In this document: piece after piece, positions 5,703 through 11,146 of the stretch
Layout of the letters: each line of letters begins with the position of its first letter
Numbering within the stretch: position 1 is the stretch's first letter
Source: Caldifarciminota bacterium
GTDB lineage: Bacteria; Hydrothermota; Tepidihabitantia; SM23-42
Length of the DNA stretch: 11,146 nt
Direction: 5' to 3'
Assembly: GCA_023128195.1 (NCBI GenBank)
Contig: JAGMEL010000200.1
Location: 1-11,146, forward strand
Notes under the pieces: model-generated
The model's input: only the letters and a program-made list of their open reading frames with translations
What the model was told of the DNA's origin: nothing
The model's database searches: none
Program-made: the position numbers and the translations under genes

Positions 5703-7607
5703 ATGCTTGCAGATTTCTGTCAGATTGAAGCCACAAAACAGAAGATAAGGCATTTTTTGCCATTTAAAACACAAACTGCAGTAGAATTAGAATTAAACAG
5801 GGTAAATGATTTGAAAAAGCTTGGTGAGTTTGTTCAACTTAATATACCGATGGAACCTGGTTTTCTTAAGAAAGAATTACCAGGTCTGCTTTATTTGACT
5901 GAAGAACAGTTTGTTCAGTTAAAGGATTGGTTTATCTTTATCAATAATCTAAAAAATAGATTTAGTAAGACCCCAGTCAAAAGTTTCTTTAACAAATTGA
6001 AAAATTATCATGATATTGTGGAAAGAATTACTGCCAATATTGATGATGATAACCAAATTCGAGATAAAGCGACTGATGAATTATTCAAAATACGAACCCG
6101 AAAGCGAAGATTAAAAAACAATATCCAGGAGACATTAAATAATCTGTTGATGAATCGATCAAATCTCTTTACTGATACTAATATTGTTGAAAGGGGCGGA
6201 AGATATGTAGTTCCGGTCAAAAGGAATTTTAAAAAGGATGTACCGGGCATAGTCCATTCCTATTCAAACTCAGGAGAAACAGTCTTCATAGAACCTATAG
6301 AAATAACTGATGATCTCGCTACATTAATGGAATTGAATGAGACTGAAAAGCAAGAGATTGAGAAAATCCTGAAGAACCTTACTCAGATTATTCTTTCTCA
6401 GGTAGACGAAATTGAGCAGGATATCGAGATTATTATTGATCTTGACCTTTTGTTTGCTAAGATACGATATGCCGAGGATTTGAATGCGACAATGCCTGTT
6501 TTTACTGATACCTTGAATATAATAAGCGGTTTTCATCCTATTTTAAAGAGGGTTAAACAAAATGTGGTTTATCTCAATTTGAAAATTAATTCAAAGAAAA
6601 GGATTCTTCTAATCTCAGGGCCAAATGCCGGTGGTAAAACAGTAGTTTTAAAGACAGTAGGGCTAATTGAATTGATGGCAAAATGTGGTTTATTTATTCC
6701 TGTTGGAGAAGGCAGTACTATTCCGTTTTATGATAATGTTTATGCAGATATTGGCGATGAACAAAGTATTGAATCCCACCTTTCTACGTTTGCAGCCCAT
6801 GTAAATCAGATAAAAGAAGCATTAAACGGAAATGAAAGTTCCCTTGTCCTATTAGATGAACTTATGAGTCAGACTTCAGTAGAAGAAGGTTCAGCCCTTG
6901 CCTCAGCAATAATGGAGGAGTTTGCACGTAAAAAAAGTACAGTGCTTGCAACGACTCATAATGAAAATTTAAAAATATTTGTGAGCAAAAGGTCAGATAT
7001 GTTAAATGGCGGCATGGAATTCACGGATAGACCGACATATCGACTCATTTTGGGTATACCCCAACCGAGTAATGCCCTTAAATTAGCGAGCAAATTGGGT
7101 TTTGGTAAAGGTGTTATTGAAAATGCACTCAAATATCTTGATAAAGATAAAATGTCATTAAATAAGCTATTTGAGGATTTATCAAAAGAATTAAAGGCAG
7201 TTCAGGAGGAGAGGCAAAAGTTATCTGTTTTAATAGAGGACTATGAATTGAGATTTAATGAGTTAAATTCCAAAAAAAGAAAAGAATTAGAAGAGCTAAA
7301 GACAAAATACAAAAGAGAGCTTATTCAGGCAAAGAGAAGTATAGAAAAATTAATAAAAGATCTGAAAAAACAAGGGCCAAAACCAGAAGCAGTACGTGAG
7401 ATGAGGCGTTTTTTTGATGAAAAACTCCAGATTGATGAGGTTTATAGTTCTTATTACCCAAAAATAGGAGAGATTGTCAGGATTAGAGATCTGAAAAGAG
7501 TTGGACAGGTTATTGAGGAACAGGGTGGTAAATTTAAAGTTAGTCTTGAAAACATATATTACTGGGTAGATTCCAGAGACATAGAGTCGATCAAAGCGAA
7601 TAATTAA
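5703..7607 (+). CDS. mutS2: MutS2-family ATPase lacking the Smr domain
   Basis: MutS2 is a MutS-family ATPase linked to control of recombination and, in Bacillus, to rescue of collided ribosomes. From the ATG at 5703 the product has 634 residues. The clamp-region phrase RYVVPVKRNF with IVHSYSNSGETVFIEP is at about 167-198. Walker A is GPNAGGKT (306-313), DIGDEQSIESHLSTF follows (349-363), Walker B is LVLLDE (381-386) and the H-loop is ATTH (416-419). A lysine- and glutamate-rich coiled coil spans about 475-560 and a KOW-like barrel about 585-627, where the protein ends. Full MutS2 is about 780 residues with a C-terminal Smr nuclease, absent here. After Walker B it reads DELMSQTSVEEG instead of DELGxGTDPxEG. 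The true start is probably upstream, since no Shine-Dalgarno precedes 5703. dnaG begins nine bases after its stop. Confidence 0.9.
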   Translation: MLADFCQIEATKQKIRHFLPFKTQTAVELELNRVNDLKKLGEFVQLNIPMEPGFLKKELPGLLYLTEEQFVQLKDWFIFINNLKNRFSKTPVKSFFNKLKNYHDIVERITANIDDDNQIRDKATDELFKIRTRKRRLKNNIQETLNNLLMNRSNLFTDTNIVERGGRYVVPVKRNFKKDVPGIVHSYSNSGETVFIEPIEITDDLATLMELNETEKQEIEKILKNLTQIILSQVDEIEQDIEIIIDLDLLFAKIRYAEDLNATMPVFTDTLNIISGFHPILKRVKQNVVYLNLKINSKKRILLISGPNAGGKTVVLKTVGLIELMAKCGLFIPVGEGSTIPFYDNVYADIGDEQSIESHLSTFAAHVNQIKEALNGNESSLVLLDELMSQTSVEEGSALASAIMEEFARKKSTVLATTHNENLKIFVSKRSDMLNGGMEFTDRPTYRLILGIPQPSNALKLASKLGFGKGVIENALKYLDKDKMSLNKLFEDLSKELKAVQEERQKLSVLIEDYELRFNELNSKKRKELEELKTKYKRELIQAKRSIEKLIKDLKKQGPKPEAVREMRRFFDEKLQIDEVYSSYYPKIGEIVRIRDLKRVGQVIEEQGGKFKVSLENIYYWVDSRDIESIKANN

Positions 7608-7616
7608 TTTTAAAAT

Positions 7617-9326
7617 ATGATTGAGAAGGAAAAGATCGAAGAGATAAAAAGGCAGACTGACATAGTTGCCATAATATCTCAGTATATTAGGTTAAGGAAG
7701 GTTGGAAAAAATTATCGGGCACTATGCCCATTTCATACTGAAAAAGATCCGTCCTTTTATGTAAACCCGGATAAGGGAATATTTTACTGTTTTGGGTGTA
7801 AGAAAGGTGGGAACGCAATTACTTTCCTTATGGAATATGAGAAATTAGATTTTCCCGCTGCAATAAAAAAATTGGCGAAAAATCTGGGTATTGAAATTGA
7901 TACGACAAAGAGCTTGAAATATAAGGAATTATACGATGTGAACGAACTGGCAGGTCAATTCTATTCGCTCTGTTTATTAAAAGAGATCGGGAAAAGAGGA
8001 CAGCATTATCTGAATGAGCGTAAGATTGATATGACTAAATTAAAGGATTTTAGACTTGGTTATGCACCTTCTTCTGGCGGGCTTGTAACTTTCATGCGGC
8101 AAAAAGGAGTTTCAATGGAAAGGCTTAAAAAGGCCGGTCTTATTTCTACATCTGCGTATAATAGAGAGAGGACTCGTGAAATATTTAGAGATCGACTTAT
8201 TTTCCCTATCTACAATATTTCTGGTAGGGTGATTGGTTTTGGGGGGCGTGGAATTGATGATCATATAAAACCTAAATATCTTAATTCTCCTGAAACACCA
8301 ATATTCAAAAAAGGGGGGGTTCTTTATGGTTTATTCCAATCAAAGGATAATATAAGAACTAAAGGCGAAGCAATACTTGTTGAGGGATATTTTGATCTGT
8401 TGAGTCTGTTTCAGAAGGGTCTTAATAATGTTTGTGCACCTCTGGGTACTTCTTTAACAGACAAGCAGGCTATATTGATTTCGCGATTTTCAAAGAAGGT
8501 TAATATTTTATTTGATGGAGATTTATCCGGAATTAAAGCCGCTTTGCGGGCAATCGGTTTACTCATTAATGCTCAGGTTGATGTGTTTGTGGCATCTTTA
8601 CCAGAGAATTCAGATCCTGATACGTTCATAAATCAAAACGGTGTAGACAAAATGCAGGCAATTATTGATGAGGCACAAGACTTTTTTCATTTTTATAAAA
8701 AGGTTGTTAAGACTGATACTGTTGAGCAAGAAGTTATTTTAATTAAGGACATAATACAGATAATTAGTAATATCCGAGATGAAATAAGATATGATCGCTA
8801 CCTTAAATATGCCTCCCGTGTTTTTGATATCCCGGTTGACATCATAAAAAAAGAAATGGGAAAAAAGAAGACAACTTTAGAAAAGCCTGCTCATGATTTT
8901 AAAATCACACAAGAACAAAGAGTAATGGCAATGATATTGAATACAAAGGAACATTTTACACTTGTAAAAGATATTTTAAAACCCCAAGATTTCAGCGAAG
9001 AAGGTTTAAAAGAGCTTTTTAAATTACTGTTAAGAGATGAAAATTTTGATATATGTGATTTATCTGAAGTAATAGATGAAAGATTAAAAGAAAAGTTGCT
9101 TTCAATAATAATGAAAGTAGAATCAGTACCAAAGCAAGCTTTTTTAGAGGTTTTGATACGTTATAAGGGCGGTATTGAAGAAAAGAGGATTCAGTCAAAG
9201 ATAAGTGAAGCTCAGGTAAGTGGTGACGAACAGGCTAGAACAAAATATTTGAAACAGCTTAATACTCTTAAGCAAAAAATGCTTAAGATTGATTTAGATA
9301 AGGTGATAGCAGATAGTGATTTGTAA
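7617..9326 (+). CDS. dnaG: DNA primase
   Basis: DnaG makes the RNA primers for chromosome replication. The 569-residue product has the family's three parts. The N-terminal CHC2 zinc-binding domain has C37, H40, C58 and C61 (CPFH, then CFGC after 17 residues). The central polymerase core has RDRLIFPIYN (191-200) and GFGGRGI (207-213). The TOPRIM fold has E256 in VEGYFD and D300/D302 in FDGD for metal binding. The C-terminal part (about 430-569) fits the helicase-binding region. The length is slightly under the usual 580-600. The ATG matches the normal N-terminus (IEEIKRQTDIVAIISQYI), but there is no Shine-Dalgarno in the nine-base gap after mutS2, so coupled translation is likely. Confidence 0.96.
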   Translation: MIEKEKIEEIKRQTDIVAIISQYIRLRKVGKNYRALCPFHTEKDPSFYVNPDKGIFYCFGCKKGGNAITFLMEYEKLDFPAAIKKLAKNLGIEIDTTKSLKYKELYDVNELAGQFYSLCLLKEIGKRGQHYLNERKIDMTKLKDFRLGYAPSSGGLVTFMRQKGVSMERLKKAGLISTSAYNRERTREIFRDRLIFPIYNISGRVIGFGGRGIDDHIKPKYLNSPETPIFKKGGVLYGLFQSKDNIRTKGEAILVEGYFDLLSLFQKGLNNVCAPLGTSLTDKQAILISRFSKKVNILFDGDLSGIKAALRAIGLLINAQVDVFVASLPENSDPDTFINQNGVDKMQAIIDEAQDFFHFYKKVVKTDTVEQEVILIKDIIQIISNIRDEIRYDRYLKYASRVFDIPVDIIKKEMGKKKTTLEKPAHDFKITQEQRVMAMILNTKEHFTLVKDILKPQDFSEEGLKELFKLLLRDENFDICDLSEVIDERLKEKLLSIIMKVESVPKQAFLEVLIRYKGGIEEKRIQSKISEAQVSGDEQARTKYLKQLNTLKQKMLKIDLDKVIADSDL

Positions 9327-9363
9327 AATTTTAAAATTTGATGGTAAGATTTATTTGATAAAA

Positions 9364-9379
9364 AAGGAGTGTGAAATTG
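9364..9379 (+). promoter_or_regulatory. rpoD ribosome binding site, favouring TTG start
   Basis: AAGGAG (9364-9369) lies one base before the in-frame GTG at 9371, too close for initiation there, but seven bases before the TTG at 9377, an ideal spacing. This decides the start in favour of TTG and removes two residues. Confidence 0.7.
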
Positions 9380-10936
9380 AAATTTTCTCGGAAAATATTT
9401 AATAAAGCAAAATCAATGGGGAAGATTTCCCTTAATGATATTAATAAGTTAATACCTGAGAAGGCGACGCCAGAAGAGATCGATGAAATTTTAGCTGTAT
9501 TGTCAAAACATGATATAACTATTGTACAGCAAGGTAAAAAAGCACCTGCTAAACGCCCTCGTCCAAAAGCTTCTTTGAGACCTGAAGAACCAATCAGGGC
9601 TTATTTTAAAGAACTTGCTAAATATGATCTTTTGACCAAGGAAGAAGAGTACGAATTAGCAGTAAAAATCGAAACTGGCTACAGGATGATTGAGCGTCAA
9701 TTTCTTCCCTTTCCCTGTGCGATTCATAAGATACTTGAAACATGTAGGCAAGTCGAACAATGCCACAAGAGCCTTGATCAGATTTCACGTGTTGAAATTG
9801 AGGCAATGATGGATAAACGAACGTTCTGGGCAGAGAGACAGCGTTTTGTGCGACGGGTTAAATCAATACACAAGGATTATGATTCACTTATTCAGTTCTA
9901 CAAAAAATATCGAAAGGATAAATCCAAGACAGTTGAGTGGCGAATATTTGAAAAGGAAGAGAGGATTTTAAGGAAATTTTCTATTCTTTCCCTTCAGCAT
10001 AGTGTTGTTAATATCGCGATACACATTTTTAAGGAGAGGATAGAAATGTTAAAGCAAGTAGAGAAGATTTTACCCAAATTGAGAAATAAAGACGAAATAT
10101 ATCTGTATACAAAGCAAAGAAGATTTTTATTAAAAGAACTTAATATTGACAGTAATAGCATAAAAGAAACCTTGATGATCGTTGGGTCGTGGGAAGATTT
10201 AATAAATCGAGCAAGGCAGAGAATGATTGAAGGTAATATGAGGTTGGTAATTTCTATTGCCAAAAAATATGTGAATCGCGGGTTAGAATTTGCTGATCTT
10301 GTTGGTGAGGGTAATAACGGTCTTATTAAAGCTGTTGAAAAATTTGATTATCGAAAAGGATACAAATTTTCTACATATGCTACATGGTGGATAAGGCAGG
10401 CGATCACTCGCGCTATTGGTGATCAGGCAAGAACCGTGCGGGTTCCTGCACATATACTTGATACCATGAATAAGGTTGCCCGCGCCAAGCGTGATATGAT
10501 TCAGGATTTGGGAAGGGAACCTACAGTTGAGGAAATTGCCAACCGCCTTGAGATTCCAACTGACAAGGTGCGAATGGCACACAATATTTCGTTAATTCCA
10601 ATTTCTCTTGATAAGCCGATAGATGACGAGGAGTCGAGTTTTGTTGGCGATTTTATTAAAGACCCCCTGGCTGATTCTCCATCACGAAGGGCTGCTATAT
10701 CAGTTTTAAAAGATCGTTTTAATGAAATTTTGAGAGATTTACCTAAGAGGGAAGAAAAAATCATAAGATTACGTTTTGGATTAAATGATGGTCTACCAAA
10801 GACCTTAGAAGAAGTTGGCCAGTTGTTTAACATTACAAGAGAAAGGGTCAGGCAGATTGAGGCAAAGGCATTAAAGAAACTTCGTCATCCAACACGACTC
10901 CGTAAATTACAGATGTACAAGGATTTGATTGACTAG
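9377..10936 (+). CDS. rpoD: RNA polymerase primary sigma factor (sigma-70/A)
   Basis: This is the housekeeping sigma factor directing RNA polymerase to -10/-35 promoters. From TTG it has 519 residues. Region 1.1 (about 3-53) and a basic linker precede region 1.2 (EEPIRAYFKELAKYDLL, about 70-86). A helical non-conserved region fills about 102-275. Region 2 contains NMRLVISIAKKYVNRG (287-302) and YKFSTYATWWIRQAIT (329-344), the melting and -10 recognition helix. Region 3 includes GREPTVEEIANRLEIP. Region 4 ends with the helix-turn-helix TLEEVGQLFNITRERVRQIE (476-495). Region 2.2 reads EGNNGLIKAV, where most primary sigmas have EGNIGLMKAV. Region 1.1 and the non-conserved region mark it as a primary rather than alternative sigma. 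It is last in the rpsU-mutS2-dnaG-rpoD operon, 44-50 bases after dnaG. Confidence 0.95.
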   Translation: MKFSRKIFNKAKSMGKISLNDINKLIPEKATPEEIDEILAVLSKHDITIVQQGKKAPAKRPRPKASLRPEEPIRAYFKELAKYDLLTKEEEYELAVKIETGYRMIERQFLPFPCAIHKILETCRQVEQCHKSLDQISRVEIEAMMDKRTFWAERQRFVRRVKSIHKDYDSLIQFYKKYRKDKSKTVEWRIFEKEERILRKFSILSLQHSVVNIAIHIFKERIEMLKQVEKILPKLRNKDEIYLYTKQRRFLLKELNIDSNSIKETLMIVGSWEDLINRARQRMIEGNMRLVISIAKKYVNRGLEFADLVGEGNNGLIKAVEKFDYRKGYKFSTYATWWIRQAITRAIGDQARTVRVPAHILDTMNKVARAKRDMIQDLGREPTVEEIANRLEIPTDKVRMAHNISLIPISLDKPIDDEESSFVGDFIKDPLADSPSRRAAISVLKDRFNEILRDLPKREEKIIRLRFGLNDGLPKTLEEVGQLFNITRERVRQIEAKALKKLRHPTRLRKLQMYKDLID

Positions 10937-10966
10937 ATAGACAGTTCAAATTTCAGATTTTAAATT

Positions 10967-11146
10967 TCAAATTGGATATTTGTAAAAATATGGAATATTA
11001 TGGAGTGCAATGAGTCCTCTCATTGCAAGATACTTCATTTGTGCCCCCGCATTTTCAATAAAAGTCGCCCAATTTTCCCCCAATTTATTGGGCAATGAGT
11101 TGCTTAATTCATCCAGCCCTTTTGTAAAAGAGCGGGATTCATTGGG
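10967..11146 (-). CDS. C-terminal part of an unidentified convergent gene
   Basis: On the minus strand a frame is open from the window edge to a TGA at 10967-10969, giving the last 59 residues of a protein whose start lies outside. The end reads KYLAMRGLIALHNI followed by PYFYKYPI, and the piece has a mixed, protein-like composition. I do not recognise the family. It would run toward rpoD, with only 30 bases between the two stop codons. The evidence is one open frame of 180 bases with sensible composition, so this could still be chance. Confidence 0.4.
   Translation of the reverse strand, partial: PNESRSFTKGLDELSNSLPNKLGENWATFIENAGAQMKYLAMRGLIALHNIPYFYKYPI
11006..11027. repeat. Perfect 9-bp inverted repeat after rpoD
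   Basis: TGCAATGAG (11006-11014) and CTCATTGCA (11019-11027) form a 9-bp stem around TCCT. The arm GCAATGAG recurs at 11092-11099, and GCCCAAT/ATTGGGC (11067-11073 with 11087-11093) forms another inverted repeat. None is followed by a T-run, so a terminator for rpoD is not supported. The repeats lie inside the possible minus-strand gene. Confidence 0.5.

Noticed and set aside
9371..9376. GTG start for rpoD
   Set aside because: The Shine-Dalgarno lies one base away, too close for initiation; the TTG at 9377 has a seven-base spacing.
10945..10980. AT-rich run of AAATTT-like repeats after rpoD, considered as a terminator or repeat
   Set aside because: It is low-complexity AT sequence with no GC-containing stem and no T-run in the right position.

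Overview
The window is an AT-rich stretch of bacterial chromosome carrying core housekeeping genes, almost all on the + strand. No tRNA, rRNA, CRISPR array, insertion sequence or phage gene was found. The gene families are universal in bacteria, so taxonomy cannot be fixed from them. The combination of low GC, sigma-70-type promoters, degenerate short tandem repeats between genes and an rpsU-mutS2-dnaG-rpoD order resembles uncultured lineages such as candidate division WOR-3 (Stahlbacteria). That is a guess from memory, not a demonstrated placement.

Region 1 (1-5109) is a translation-centred operon. A consensus promoter (198-225) is followed by a 10-bp hairpin that overlaps the ribosome binding site of rpsA, a six-domain ribosomal protein S1. 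Downstream, closely spaced, are two radical-SAM methylthiotransferases, an MtaB-type enzyme (1957-3108) and MiaB (3139-4425), which modify tRNA position 37. The last gene is deoC, deoxyribose-phosphate aldolase (4432-5109), whose stop codon lies inside a perfect 9-bp hairpin.

Region 2 (5110-5460) has no gene. It holds an octamer tandem array, a series of short perfect hairpins that all have 3-base loops, crossing long-range inverted repeats, an imperfect 19-bp direct repeat, a nonamer array ending in AACG, and finally a second consensus promoter (5405-5432). A related heptamer array lies upstream of the rpsA promoter (120-148).

Region 3 (5461-10936) is a variant of the macromolecular synthesis operon: rpsU (S21), mutS2, dnaG (primase) and rpoD (primary sigma factor). 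It joins translation, replication initiation and transcription as in Escherichia coli, but with mutS2 inserted between rpsU and dnaG. MutS2 is short: it lacks the C-terminal Smr nuclease domain, has an altered sequence after Walker B, and its 5' end has no ordinary in-frame start codon where homology says the protein should begin.

Region 4 (10937-11146) holds no evident terminator. On the minus strand it contains the likely 3' end of an unidentified convergent gene that runs off the window.

There is no clear previously undescribed multi-gene system here. The most unusual material is the structured repeat DNA between deoC and rpsU and the unusual mutS2.
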